A DNA stretch of 58,811 nt from an uncultured Pelagibacteraceae bacterium (lineage in GTDB: Bacteria; Pseudomonadota; Alphaproteobacteria; Pelagibacterales; Pelagibacteraceae), in the NCBI GenBank assembly GCA_902525355.1, contig CABZGO010000001.1:66641-125451 (forward strand), written 5' to 3'. Shown piece by piece: positions 34,420 to 43,346 of this stretch. Position 1 is the first letter of the stretch. Each line of letters starts with the position of its first letter. The notes under the pieces are model-generated. The model saw only the letters and a list, made by a program, of their open reading frames with translations, was not told where the DNA came from and ran no database searches. A program made the position numbers and the translations under genes.

Positions 34420-34831
34420 CAAAAATATTATTAAAGAGCTTAATGATTATTTGGAGGAATTTAACCTAACAGAGATAGAGTACACGGAAAAAGATATTAA
34501 AGTTAAAGTTTCAAAATCTAATCATTTGAAAAATATTGATACTTCAGAACCTAAAAATGAAATTAGGACGATTGAAGAGGATGTTAGAATTGATAATTCT
34601 AAAAAAATAACATCCCCAATAATTGGTACTGCGTATCTTGCTCCAGAACCAGGAGGTAAAAAATTTATTGATATAAATCAAAAAATTAAAAAAGGTGATA
34701 CAGTTATGATAGTTGAGGCAATGAAAACTATGAATCATATTCCAAGCCCAAAAGACGGGATTGTGATGGAAATTTGTGTTGATGATGGCCAGCCTGTTGA
34801 GTTTGGACAGACTATTGCAATCTTAAATTAA
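34409..34831 (+). CDS. accB: Biotin carboxyl carrier protein of acetyl-CoA carboxylase
   Basis: A 140-residue carrier subunit. The C-terminal biotinyl domain (about residues 66-140) has the biotinylation site as VEAMKTMNHIP with Lys106; the usual EAMKLMN or EAMKMMN reads EAMKTMN here. The N-terminal 60 residues form the usual lysine-rich linker. It follows aroQ with an 11-base overlap and precedes accC by four bases. Confidence 0.95.
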   Translation: MKINKNIIKELNDYLEEFNLTEIEYTEKDIKVKVSKSNHLKNIDTSEPKNEIRTIEEDVRIDNSKKITSPIIGTAYLAPEPGGKKFIDINQKIKKGDTVMIVEAMKTMNHIPSPKDGIVMEICVDDGQPVEFGQTIAILN

Positions 34832-34835
34832 ATTA

Positions 34836-36173
34836 ATGTTTAAGAAAATACTTATAGCTAATAGGGGTGAAATAGCAGTACGTATAATTCGAGCTTGCAA
34901 AGAATGGGGTATTTCAACAGTGGCTATACATTCTGATGTGGATAGAGAAAGCATGCACGTAAGATTGGCTGATGAAAGTATTTGCGTTGGGCCACATCAA
35001 CCAACTTTTAGTTATTTAAATATTCCTGCGATCATGTCAGCTATCGAACTCACAGGTGCTGAAGCTGTTCATCCTGGATATGGTTTCCTGTCTGAAAATT
35101 TTGAGTTTGCAAAAATATTAGAGGAAAATAATATTAAATTTATTGGCCCCTCCTCTAGTCTTATAAAAATGATGGGTGATAAAATTGAGGCAAAAAGAGT
35201 TGCTAAAGAATATGGACTTCCAATTATAGAAGGGTCTGATGGTGGAATTAAAGATATTAATGAGGCAAAAAAAATATGTGAGAAAGTTGGTTTTCCCGTT
35301 CTAATTAAGGCATCTGGGGGTGGAGGTGGAAAAGGAATGAAAATTGTTAATAAGTTAGAAGAATTTGAAAATCTTTTTTTAACTGCAAAACAAGAGGCAA
35401 AAAAGTTTTTTGGAAACGATGAAGTTTACATTGAAAAATTTTTTCAAAATCCAAGACACATTGAAGTGCAGGTCTTATCAGGTAAGAATAGAACTGTTCA
35501 CTTGCACGAAAGAGATTGCTCTGTTCAGCGAAGACACCAAAAACTTATAGAAGAAACTCCAAGTCCAGTTTTAAATGATGCTGTTAGAAAAAATCTATTT
35601 GAAAAGACAGTCAATATGGTTAGTAAAATTGGATACGAAGGGGCTGGGACAGTTGAATTTATATACGAGGAGGGTAAATTCTATTTTTTGGAAATGAATA
35701 CCAGGGTGCAAGTTGAGCACCCAGTAACTGAAATGGTTACTGGAATTGATATAATAAAAGAGCAGATTTGGATAGCTTTCTCCGGAGATACTGCTTTAAA
35801 ACAAAGTGATATAAACCCTAGAGGTCATGCCATAGAATGCAGAATTAATGCAGAGGATCCAAGCAACAATTTTCAACCCTCACCAGGCAAGATAGGTATG
35901 TGCCATCAACCATCTGGATTTAGAACAAGAGTCGACGGATCTATATACCAAGGATATAAAATAACCCCGTATTATGACAGTATGGTTTGTAAAGTAATAA
36001 CACATGGAAGAAATAGAGAAGAAGCAATTCAAAGAATGTTAAGATCTCTCGATGAGTTTGTGATAGATGGAATAACAACTACAATAGAATTACATAAAGT
36101 ATTACTTAATAACAAAAAATTTATAACATCTGACTTTAATGTAAGCTGGTTGGATAAAGAAAAAGTTATCTAA
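34836..36173 (+). CDS. accC: Biotin carboxylase subunit of acetyl-CoA carboxylase
   Basis: A 445-residue ATP-grasp enzyme that carboxylates biotin on AccB, the first step of fatty acid synthesis. It contains ILIANRGEIAVRIIRACKE, HPGYGFLSEN, the glycine-rich ATP lid KASGGGGGKGMK, HERDCSVQRRHQKLIEE and EMNTRVQVEHPVTE. The length is normal. Its stop shares bases with the stop of the converging DUF2155 gene (CTAA, 36170-36173). Confidence 0.97.
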   Translation: MFKKILIANRGEIAVRIIRACKEWGISTVAIHSDVDRESMHVRLADESICVGPHQPTFSYLNIPAIMSAIELTGAEAVHPGYGFLSENFEFAKILEENNIKFIGPSSSLIKMMGDKIEAKRVAKEYGLPIIEGSDGGIKDINEAKKICEKVGFPVLIKASGGGGGKGMKIVNKLEEFENLFLTAKQEAKKFFGNDEVYIEKFFQNPRHIEVQVLSGKNRTVHLHERDCSVQRRHQKLIEETPSPVLNDAVRKNLFEKTVNMVSKIGYEGAGTVEFIYEEGKFYFLEMNTRVQVEHPVTEMVTGIDIIKEQIWIAFSGDTALKQSDINPRGHAIECRINAEDPSNNFQPSPGKIGMCHQPSGFRTRVDGSIYQGYKITPYYDSMVCKVITHGRNREEAIQRMLRSLDEFVIDGITTTIELHKVLLNNKKFITSDFNVSWLDKEKVI

Positions 36174-36574
36174 CTATAACATTTTTTTAACCAAACATCA
36201 TAAACTGGATGATCAAATGGTCTAATTGATGGACTTGATGCGAATGTCCAATCATTAAAAACGAATACTTTATCATTATTATTCATTGAAATATCTTTTA
36301 CCTGCATAAAGGCCGTAACCTCTGGGTCATCATCAAATTCTGAATTGTAACATTTTAAAACTTTTATACTTAAATTTTGAAATGAAAATTCTTCACCTAC
36401 TTGTATTTTAATATTCGTATTTTTTGAACTTACTTTATCAAGAACACTAAGTTCTGCGATTGTTTCGCTTTTTTGAATGGTTTCAGCAAGTAAATTATTT
36501 ATTATTAGGGAAAAGAAAATTGTTAACAATAATAATTCAATTTTTCCAACTTTTATATTTCTTTTTAACAACAT
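36170..36574 (-). CDS. DUF2155 domain protein, probably exported
   Basis: A 134-residue protein with an N-terminal hydrophobic segment (IELLLLTIFFSLIINNLLA) that looks like a signal peptide or anchor. The C-terminal DUF2155 domain includes FQNLSIKVLKC, a ten-residue acidic turn and FDHPVYDVWLKKC, with the two family cysteines. DUF2155 is common in Alphaproteobacteria and often lies next to the NDUFA12 gene, as here; its function is not established. The open frame runs to 36646, but the signal peptide supports the ATG at 36574. That start lies 38 bases inside the end of the NDUFA12-like gene. Confidence 0.82.
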   Translation of the reverse strand: MLLKRNIKVGKIELLLLTIFFSLIINNLLAETIQKSETIAELSVLDKVSSKNTNIKIQVGEEFSFQNLSIKVLKCYNSEFDDDPEVTAFMQVKDISMNNNDKVFVFNDWTFASSPSIRPFDHPVYDVWLKKCYS

Positions 36575-36896
36575 TATTATATTTTTTTGGATGATAAGAA
36601 TTTTCTGATCCAGTTTGATTAGGTAAATGTTCTTTCTGCCATTCATATTTTTTTAAATTGTGATCATTTTCTATTTTATTATTCATGTAATGCATCCATG
36701 AATACCATTCATTGGGTATTTTCGATGCTTCAACCTCACCATTATAAATTACCCATCTTTTTCCTGATTTACTTTCATAATATTTATTTCCATTTTTATC
36801 TTCCCCAACTAATTTACCTGAAAAAAATATTTGCAATCTTGTTCCAAACGTCTGCTGATTCCACCAAGTAAAAATTTGTTTAAATACTGTCAACAT
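36537..36896 (-). CDS. NDUFA12-family Complex I accessory protein
   Basis: A 119-residue homologue of the mitochondrial NDUFA12/B17.2 subunit of NADH:ubiquinone oxidoreductase, a supernumerary subunit shared by Alphaproteobacteria and mitochondria. Characteristic segments are TWWNQQTFGTRL, a GEDKNGNKYYE tyrosine pair, KRWVIYNGEVEASKIP and WYSWMHYM. It probably associates with the matrix-side arm of Complex I. It is followed by the DUF2155 gene with a 38-base overlap, a common alphaproteobacterial arrangement. Confidence 0.92.
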   Translation of the reverse strand: MLTVFKQIFTWWNQQTFGTRLQIFFSGKLVGEDKNGNKYYESKSGKRWVIYNGEVEASKIPNEWYSWMHYMNNKIENDHNLKKYEWQKEHLPNQTGSENSYHPKKYNNVVKKKYKSWKN

Positions 36897-37012
36897 AAAA
36901 GTTTATTTTTTTTTCAATTTAAAATTGTAAAAATTCAATTAGACTAAAATTTTAAATTTCTATATATATTATATCTTTAAGATTCAATTTTATAAATAAA
37001 TAAGGAAATTAA

Positions 37013-37837
37013 ATGGCAAAATATTTAGTAGAGACATACTACACCTGTAGTTTCAAAGTAAGTCACTATCTCAACGATATTGATGAGAAAAATATGCAAA
37101 ATATAGAAAAAAGAGATGATGGAAAATTTGAAATATTAGATGTAAAACTAGATAACAGAAAAACTAAAAATTTAGAAAAAATTGAAAAAAACAAGATAAA
37201 TGTTGTAGAAAAAGAGCTTCCACAACCTGAGCAAAAAAATAATCTTAAGGTTAACCATGAAACGTTAACTAAAAATATCAAAGATTCAAATGGCAGAAGA
37301 TTTAGTATGCCAGACAGAAGAAAAGGATATATCCAAAAGGCATCGATTGGAGATCATAAAGTATACCTACATACTGGTGAATATGAGGATGGTAAAATAG
37401 GAGAAATATTTATTGATACAAGTAAAGAAGGTGAACTAGTAAAAGCAACAATGAATAACTTTGCTATAGCTGTTTCCCTTGGATTGCAATACGGAGTTCC
37501 ATTGGATGAATTTGTAAATGCCTTTGTTGATACAAAATTTGAACCATCAGGTAAAGTGTTTGGAAATGACAGAATATTAAGTGCAACATCAATTCTTGAC
37601 TATATATTTCGAGAATTAGCAATATCATATCTAAACAGAGAAGATCTCGCCCATACTCCTTCTATAGGAGGATCTGAAAACTTGGATGAAGCTGTAACAG
37701 ACGAAAATAGTGAGGATAAAACTCAATTCTTAAAATTAGTAAAAGACATTACAAGTAAAGGTTTTGTTAGAAGTAATTACAAAAAGAAATTAGTGGATCT
37801 CTCAGATATAAAAATTAATCTTAAAGGAAAGAAATAA
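37013..37837 (+). CDS. Stand-alone TSCPD-domain protein related to the C-terminus of B12-dependent ribonucleotide reductase
   Basis: A 274-residue protein. The C-terminal half (about residues 120-230) resembles the end of NrdJ-type ribonucleotide reductases: [31 protein letters not shown] and [18 protein letters not shown]. No catalytic RNR barrel, cobalamin-binding or radical-site sequence is present, so it is a detached domain. The N-terminus ([18 protein letters not shown]) has one cysteine, and a charged lysine-rich linker follows. I remember such separate TSCPD proteins from other Alphaproteobacteria. The role is unproven; it may assist RNR or bind nucleotides. It ends exactly where the converging aspS ends. 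Confidence 0.78.
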   Translation: MAKYLVETYYTCSFKVSHYLNDIDEKNMQNIEKRDDGKFEILDVKLDNRKTKNLEKIEKNKINVVEKELPQPEQKNNLKVNHETLTKNIKDSNGRRFSMPDRRKGYIQKASIGDHKVYLHTGEYEDGKIGEIFIDTSKEGELVKATMNNFAIAVSLGLQYGVPLDEFVNAFVDTKFEPSGKVFGNDRILSATSILDYIFRELAISYLNREDLAHTPSIGGSENLDEAVTDENSEDKTQFLKLVKDITSKGFVRSNYKKKLVDLSDIKINLKGKK

Positions 37838-39622
37838 TTATTTTTTCTTTTTAATATTTAAATTTAACTCTTTTAGTTGATCATCTGAAATTTCAGATGG
37901 AGCATTCATCATCAAATCTTGTGCATTTTGGTTCATTGGAAACATTGTAACTTCTCTTATATTTTTTTCGTTTGCCAAAAGCATAACAATTCTATCAATT
38001 CCTGGAGCTATTCCTCCATGCGGTGGTGCTCCATAACTCAAGGCATTTATCATTCCTCTAAATTTTTTATTCACGTCATTTTTTGAGTAGCCAGCAATTT
38101 CAAATAATTTATACATTAATTCAGGAATATGATTTCTTATAGCCCCTGATGATAACTCAATACCATTACAAACAATATCATATTGATAAGCTTTAATATT
38201 TAATGGATTAGAAAAGTCTAATTTATTTACTTCTCCTTGAGGCATTGAAAACGGATTATGACTAAATTTGATTTTTTTTGTTGTTTCATCAATCTCATAC
38301 ATTGGATAATCAACAATCCAACAAAACGAAAATGTTTCATTATCAATTAAACCTAAATTCTCTGCAATTTTGTTTCTTGCAATACTTAGTATTTTTTCTA
38401 CATCATTTTTCTTGCCGCAAGAAAGAAATACGGTATCATCAATATTTGCCTTTGTAAGTTTCATAATTTCTAATAATGCATTCTCTGAAAAAAATTTTCC
38501 AATCGGTCCCTTCGCATTTATTTTATCCTCTTTTTCTAATGTAAAATATGCAAGACCAGACGACCCTTGATCTTTAGACCATTTATCAATTCCATCAAAA
38601 AAACTTCTAGGTTTATCTTTTGTATTTTTGGTGACTAATGCTCTAACTATTGAGCCATTTTTTACTAATTTCTTAAATATTTCAAATTTAACATCCTCCC
38701 TTTCAAAAATGTTTGTTATATCTGAAATTTCTAATGGATTTCTTAAATCTGGTTTGTCTGACCCATATTTAAGCATTGCATCTTCATGGGTAATTCTTGG
38801 AAACTTTTCATGAAGAATTTTTTTATTACTGAATGTTTTAAATAATTTAAGAAATAAAGTTTCAATTACACCAAAGACATCCTCTTGTTCAACAAAAGAC
38901 ATTTCAACATCTAATTGATAAAATTCTCCAGGACTTCTATCTGCTCTTGCGTCCTCATCTCTAAAACATGGGGCTATTTGAAAATATTTGTCAAACCCAG
39001 ATACCATGATGAGTTGCTTAAATTGTTGGGGTGCCTGTGGTAAAGCATAAAATTTACCAGGATTTAATCTACTAGGTACAAGAAAGTCTCTTGCACCTTC
39101 TGGACTTGATGAAGTTAATATGGGAGTTTGAAATTCTAAAAAACCAAGTTTTTGCATTTCATTTCTTATAAAAGAAATTACTTTTGATCTTAAAATAATA
39201 TTTCTATGTATTTTTTTTCTCCTTAAATCTAGAAATCTATATTTTAGTCTTATTTCTTCAGCATATTCTTGATCAGAAAAAACTGGCAATGGCAGTTCTT
39301 TTGTTTCACCTAAAATATCTATATTATCAATTTTAACTTCTATTTCTCCAGTAGAAATATTTTTATTTATCGTTTCATCTGATCTTTCAACAACTATTCC
39401 TGTAACTTTAATTACTGTTTCTAAAGAAAGTTTTTCAATTTTCCTAAAAATTTCATTACTTTTGTCTATAACACATTGTGTAATTCCAAAGTTATCTCTT
39501 AAATCTACAAATAAAAGATTTCCATGATCTCTTTTTTTATTTATCCAACCAGATAAAGAAATTTCTTTTTCTTTATGCAGCTTAGTTAGTTCGCCACAGG
39601 TATGAGTTCTATATTTATTCAA
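37838..39622 (-). CDS. aspS: Aspartyl-tRNA synthetase
   Basis: A 594-residue bacterial-type class II synthetase. It has the N-terminal anticodon-binding OB-fold (HTCGELTKLHKEKEISLSGW), motif 2 with FRDEDARADRSPGEFYQLD, the GAD insertion domain in the middle, and motif 3 (GGIAPGIDRIVMLL). The C-terminal TMFPMNQNAQDLMMNAPSE is typical of bacterial AspRS. It follows hdaA in the same direction after one base. Confidence 0.97.
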   Translation of the reverse strand: MNKYRTHTCGELTKLHKEKEISLSGWINKKRDHGNLLFVDLRDNFGITQCVIDKSNEIFRKIEKLSLETVIKVTGIVVERSDETINKNISTGEIEVKIDNIDILGETKELPLPVFSDQEYAEEIRLKYRFLDLRRKKIHRNIILRSKVISFIRNEMQKLGFLEFQTPILTSSSPEGARDFLVPSRLNPGKFYALPQAPQQFKQLIMVSGFDKYFQIAPCFRDEDARADRSPGEFYQLDVEMSFVEQEDVFGVIETLFLKLFKTFSNKKILHEKFPRITHEDAMLKYGSDKPDLRNPLEISDITNIFEREDVKFEIFKKLVKNGSIVRALVTKNTKDKPRSFFDGIDKWSKDQGSSGLAYFTLEKEDKINAKGPIGKFFSENALLEIMKLTKANIDDTVFLSCGKKNDVEKILSIARNKIAENLGLIDNETFSFCWIVDYPMYEIDETTKKIKFSHNPFSMPQGEVNKLDFSNPLNIKAYQYDIVCNGIELSSGAIRNHIPELMYKLFEIAGYSKNDVNKKFRGMINALSYGAPPHGGIAPGIDRIVMLLANEKNIREVTMFPMNQNAQDLMMNAPSEISDDQLKELNLNIKKKK

Positions 39623-39623
39623 T

Positions 39624-40280
39624 TTACAATATCTCTTTTATTGTCTTTAAATTAATTGGTTTTTTTTTTTTTAAACTTAATTCGTCAACCTTATATATAA
39701 ATTCGTCAATTTTTCTATAAGATCTGTCAACCCTGCTAATTATGAAATTTATAATTTTTTTTTCGATTTTAATCTGTCGATCAGAAAAATTCTTTAAAAT
39801 AATAGCAAAAAGTAATTCATCATCTGGATTTTCAATTTCTGCATAAAGACAATTTTTTGATCTTGATGCTAGATCAGGTAATTTATATTTAATTTTGTTA
39901 ATTGGTTTTAATGAATTTATCAGCAAATATTTGCTATCCTGATCTATTAGATTAAAAATTGAATAAAGTATTTCCTCTTCATTGCACTCTTCAAAATCAT
40001 CAATAATTATACTTTCATATAATTTAAGACTTTTAAAAATTGAATTATCAATCTTATTTCCTTTAATTAAAAAAGCTTTTGATTTTAACTTAAAGATATT
40101 TGCTAGATGGCTTTTGCCAGAGAATTTTTCACCTGAAATATTTAATATTTTTTTTTCCCAGTCTGGCCATCTATTAATAAGATTAAATGCATTAGAATTG
40201 CTTTTCGATAAATAAAAATCATTTTCATTAAAATTAGTCTTATAATCTAACTCTAGTAGTAATTGGTTTAATTCACTCAT
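39624..40280 (-). CDS. hdaA: DnaA-like regulatory ATPase HdaA/Hda
   Basis: A 218-residue protein like DnaA domain III without the DNA-binding domain IV. The Walker A motif is GEKFSGKS (residues 50-57), with a Walker-B-like SIIIDDFEE and a sensor region LASRSKNCLYAEIENPDDE. Hda-type proteins with the DNA clamp stimulate ATP hydrolysis by DnaA and so prevent re-initiation. The ATG at 40280 fits MSELNQLLLEL and overlaps the DUF2066 stop (ATGA). The family location upstream of aspS is not diagnostic, but Hda beside DUF2066 and purM is a common alphaproteobacterial order. Confidence 0.83.
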   Translation of the reverse strand: MSELNQLLLELDYKTNFNENDFYLSKSNSNAFNLINRWPDWEKKILNISGEKFSGKSHLANIFKLKSKAFLIKGNKIDNSIFKSLKLYESIIIDDFEECNEEEILYSIFNLIDQDSKYLLINSLKPINKIKYKLPDLASRSKNCLYAEIENPDDELLFAIILKNFSDRQIKIEKKIINFIISRVDRSYRKIDEFIYKVDELSLKKKKPINLKTIKEIL

Positions 40281-41353
40281 TTTACTCTCCAATTTGGTGA
40301 AGTGGTATCAACAATAATGTCATAATTTGAAATATCTTTTAAAAATCTATTTGGACTACTACTATAGTAAACTTTATAGATAATTTTGCTATTATCAAAT
40401 TTTTCAACAGTGTAATAATTAACAAAATCCAAATTTGCTAAAGTATTTTCAAGCTTTAAGGATTTTTTTATATTAAAAGAATTTACAGATAATCGAATTG
40501 GTACTGATGAAGATGGATTCATTTTATTAATAAATTTCCAATAATCTTCATATTTATTTTTTATATTTAATATCATTGAGTTTAAATTTGACTGATCCAG
40601 AATATTTTTATTTGTAAAATTTTCATTTGATACTAAAAATTTATCATCAAATTGAATTTTAGAATAAAATTTGATATTATTTTTTCTTTTGAAAACTATC
40701 ATTATTATATAATTTTCAGAATTATATTTTTGTAATATTTTTTTAAAATTAAAATTTTCTATATTTTTCAGATTTTTTTTTATTATTAAATAGTCTTCCA
40801 CATCTTCATTTGGTAAAATATAATTTATTTGAAAATAATTTTCTTGTACATTTTCCCAATTTTTTACAAAAATGTCATCATTCAAATAATTAAAACTACT
40901 TGTTTCTAAATCAATTAGGATTGGTAGAAAAAAAACATCTATTTTTTTTGGTAAAGAAAGAATTATATTTTTAGTATTAAAAAATTTAATCAATTTTTTT
41001 CTATTAAATTCAACCTCCATAATACTTTTATATTTTTGGTTTACAAATTTTTCGTCTAATATTGAAAAGTTATCTACTAATTTTTTAATATCCTCTATTG
41101 AAGTATCTGTAATTTTATTAAGATCCTTTACTTCAAGTATGATTTGAGAGAGATTCTGAAATGCTTTTTTAAAGCCTCTATCAATAACTTTTATCTTATT
41201 AAAATTAAGATTATATTCTTCCTCAACTTCAATTTTTGAAACAACAAAAGTTTTTGAGTATGCAATGTTTGTGGAAAACTCTATAAAATTGAAGGTTAAA
41301 AATATAAAAAATATATATAAACAAATAGGAATTTTTTTTTTAAATAAAAACAT
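40277..41353 (-). CDS. DUF2066-type exported protein
   Basis: A 358-residue protein with an N-terminal signal or anchor (PICLYIFFIFLTFNFIEF). The mature part is lysine- and asparagine-rich beta/alpha sequence that I assign to DUF2066 mainly from its position between hdaA and purM and the general pattern (repeated VxVxxxxxN... and a WRVK end); function unknown. The start at 41353 is preferred to the longest frame (41386) because it leaves a normal signal peptide and does not run into purM. It diverges from purM with only 11 bases between starts. Confidence 0.65.
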   Translation of the reverse strand: MFLFKKKIPICLYIFFIFLTFNFIEFSTNIAYSKTFVVSKIEVEEEYNLNFNKIKVIDRGFKKAFQNLSQIILEVKDLNKITDTSIEDIKKLVDNFSILDEKFVNQKYKSIMEVEFNRKKLIKFFNTKNIILSLPKKIDVFFLPILIDLETSSFNYLNDDIFVKNWENVQENYFQINYILPNEDVEDYLIIKKNLKNIENFNFKKILQKYNSENYIIMIVFKRKNNIKFYSKIQFDDKFLVSNENFTNKNILDQSNLNSMILNIKNKYEDYWKFINKMNPSSSVPIRLSVNSFNIKKSLKLENTLANLDFVNYYTVEKFDNSKIIYKVYYSSSPNRFLKDISNYDIIVDTTSPNWRVK

Positions 41354-41364
41354 AACTTTGTTAT

Positions 41365-42387
41365 ATGACATCAAATAAATTAACATACAGTAAGAGCGGA
41401 GTTAATATTCCAAAAGCGGATAGTTTTGTTAAGTTCATAAGTTCACTAACTAGAAAATCAAGCAAAAGTGGTGATTTTAAGAATATAGGTGGTTTTGGTG
41501 CAGTCTCTACAATTCCAAGAAAGTTCAAAGAACCTAACATTGTTACAAGTACTGATGGAGTCGGCACTAAAATTGAGATTGCAAATGATCTAAATAAATT
41601 TGATACAATTGGAATTGATCTTGTGGCCATGTGTGTAAACGATTTGTTGGTTCAAGGAGCTAAACCATATTTATTCTTAGACTATATATCGGTGAGTAAA
41701 ATAAATTTAAGAAAATTAAAAAGTTTGGTTAGAGGAATTGTTAATGGGTGTAATATAGCTGGATGTAAATTAGTTGGTGGTGAAACTGCGGAAATGCCTG
41801 GGACATATTCAAAGGATAAATTTGATATTGCAGGTTTTGCTGTCGGTCTTGTTGAAAAAAAAAAAATACTCCACAATAAGATTAAAAATAATGACCTTAT
41901 TTTAGCAGTACCATCAAATGGACTACACTCAAATGGATTTTCATTAGTAAGATATGTTATTAAAAAAAAAAGAATTAATTTAAAATCAAATAAATTCCTT
42001 AAAGAAGAATTAATTAGACCAACTAAAATTTATGTTAAAGAATTATCGATAATAAATGAAAAAAATTTGATAAATGGATGCGCACATATAACTGGTGGTG
42101 GATTAGCAGACAATCTTAAAAGAATAATTCCAAAAAACCTAGGTGCAGAAATAAACCTAAATAACATTAAAACTTTAAAAATTTTTAAATTGTTACATAA
42201 GATGGGTATAACTGAAAATGAAATGTTAAAAACTTTTAATTGTGGTGTAGGCTTTTGTTTAGTTATAAATCCAAAAAATTTAAATAAAATAATTAGATAT
42301 TTTGGAAGAAACTTTAAACCCTACGTAATTGGTAAAATTGTTAAAAATTCAAAAAAAGTTAAATTAAGTGGAAAAATATCCTGGTAA
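41365..42387 (+). CDS. purM: Phosphoribosylformylglycinamidine cyclo-ligase
   Basis: A 340-residue AIR synthetase of purine synthesis, making aminoimidazole ribotide from FGAM with ATP. Visible family blocks are VTSTDGVGTKIEIA, GIDLVAMCVNDLLVQGAKP, LVGGETAEMPG and HITGGGLADNL. The length is normal. It overlaps purN by 20 bases and lies opposite the DUF2066 gene with 11 bases between the starts, so its promoter must reach into that gene. Confidence 0.96.
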   Translation: MTSNKLTYSKSGVNIPKADSFVKFISSLTRKSSKSGDFKNIGGFGAVSTIPRKFKEPNIVTSTDGVGTKIEIANDLNKFDTIGIDLVAMCVNDLLVQGAKPYLFLDYISVSKINLRKLKSLVRGIVNGCNIAGCKLVGGETAEMPGTYSKDKFDIAGFAVGLVEKKKILHNKIKNNDLILAVPSNGLHSNGFSLVRYVIKKKRINLKSNKFLKEELIRPTKIYVKELSIINEKNLINGCAHITGGGLADNLKRIIPKNLGAEINLNNIKTLKIFKLLHKMGITENEMLKTFNCGVGFCLVINPKNLNKIIRYFGRNFKPYVIGKIVKNSKKVKLSGKISW

Positions 42388-42946
42388 AAGAAAGATAGCT
42401 GTCTTTATTAGTGGTAGAGGCAGTAATTTAAAAAATTTAATAAAACACTCAAAAAAAAAAAATTCTTTAATTAAAATTATATTAGTTATTTCAAATAATC
42501 CAAATGCTGAAGGATTAAAATATGCATCTAGATCAAAAATAAAAATTTTTGGTATAAAATTTAAAAATATATCAAGTTTTGAAAAAAATTCACTTAAATT
42601 ACTAAAAAAATATAATATAGATTTACTTTGTTTAGCTGGTTTTATGAAAATATTGTCAGGAAATTTTATAAAAAAATTTTCTAAACCAATATTAAATATT
42701 CATCCATCTCTTTTACCAAAGTATAAAGGATTGAATACACATGAAAGAGCAATCAAAAATAAAGATAAATTTGCAGGAGCTTCAATTCATAAGGTAACAG
42801 AAAAATTAGATTCAGGTAAAGTTATTTTACAAAAGAAAGTGAAAATTCTAAAATCAGATACTGTGAGAAGTTTGGAGAAAAAAGTTCTTAAAATTGAACA
42901 TAAAATTTACCCGAAAGCTATTGATAAGTTTTTATCTAATCTTTAA
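42368..42946 (+). CDS. purN: Phosphoribosylglycinamide formyltransferase
   Basis: A 192-residue 10-formyl-THF-dependent enzyme that formylates GAR in purine synthesis. The nucleotide-binding start (VFISGRGSNLKNLI), the LAGFMKILS block, and NIHPSLLPKYKGLNTHE with the catalytic His-Pro-Ser identify it, and SIHKVTEKLDSG follows. It overlaps purM upstream by 20 bases and the converging ndk by 11 bases at the 3' end. Confidence 0.95.
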   Translation: MEKYPGKRKIAVFISGRGSNLKNLIKHSKKKNSLIKIILVISNNPNAEGLKYASRSKIKIFGIKFKNISSFEKNSLKLLKKYNIDLLCLAGFMKILSGNFIKKFSKPILNIHPSLLPKYKGLNTHERAIKNKDKFAGASIHKVTEKLDSGKVILQKKVKILKSDTVRSLEKKVLKIEHKIYPKAIDKFLSNL

Positions 42947-43346
42947 AAAAAAAGTCTAACTCAATCTTGGCATTCTCTACACTATCTGATCCATGGACAG
43001 AATTTTTATCGATTGAGATACCATATTTTTTTCTAAGTGTTCCCTCTTCTGCATCTTTAGGATTAGTTGCCCCCATCAATTTTCTATTTTCAGAAACAGC
43101 GTTGAATTTTTGAAGACACATAACAACAATAGGTCCAGAGGATAAATAAGCACATAAATCATTGTAAAATGGTTTAGACTCATGAACTTTATAGAACTTT
43201 TCAGCCTCATCTTTTGAAATATGAATTTTTTTTTCTTCTAAAATTTCGAATCCTTTATTTTTAAATTCATTTTTAATTTGATCTTGCAAATTTCTTTCAA
43301 CAGCATCTGGTTTAATTATAGACAATGTCTGTTCAATATTACTCAT
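42936..43346 (-). CDS. ndk: Nucleoside diphosphate kinase
   Basis: A 136-residue enzyme equilibrating nucleoside di- and triphosphates through a phosphohistidine. It starts TLSIIKPDAVERN; the active His118 is in KNSVHGSDS, with TNPKDAEEGTLR before it and AKIELDFFF at the end. The ATG at 43346 is preferred to the one four codons upstream, which lies inside pepA. It overlaps the end of pepA by eight bases. Confidence 0.96.
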   Translation of the reverse strand: MSNIEQTLSIIKPDAVERNLQDQIKNEFKNKGFEILEEKKIHISKDEAEKFYKVHESKPFYNDLCAYLSSGPIVVMCLQKFNAVSENRKLMGATNPKDAEEGTLRKKYGISIDKNSVHGSDSVENAKIELDFFFKD

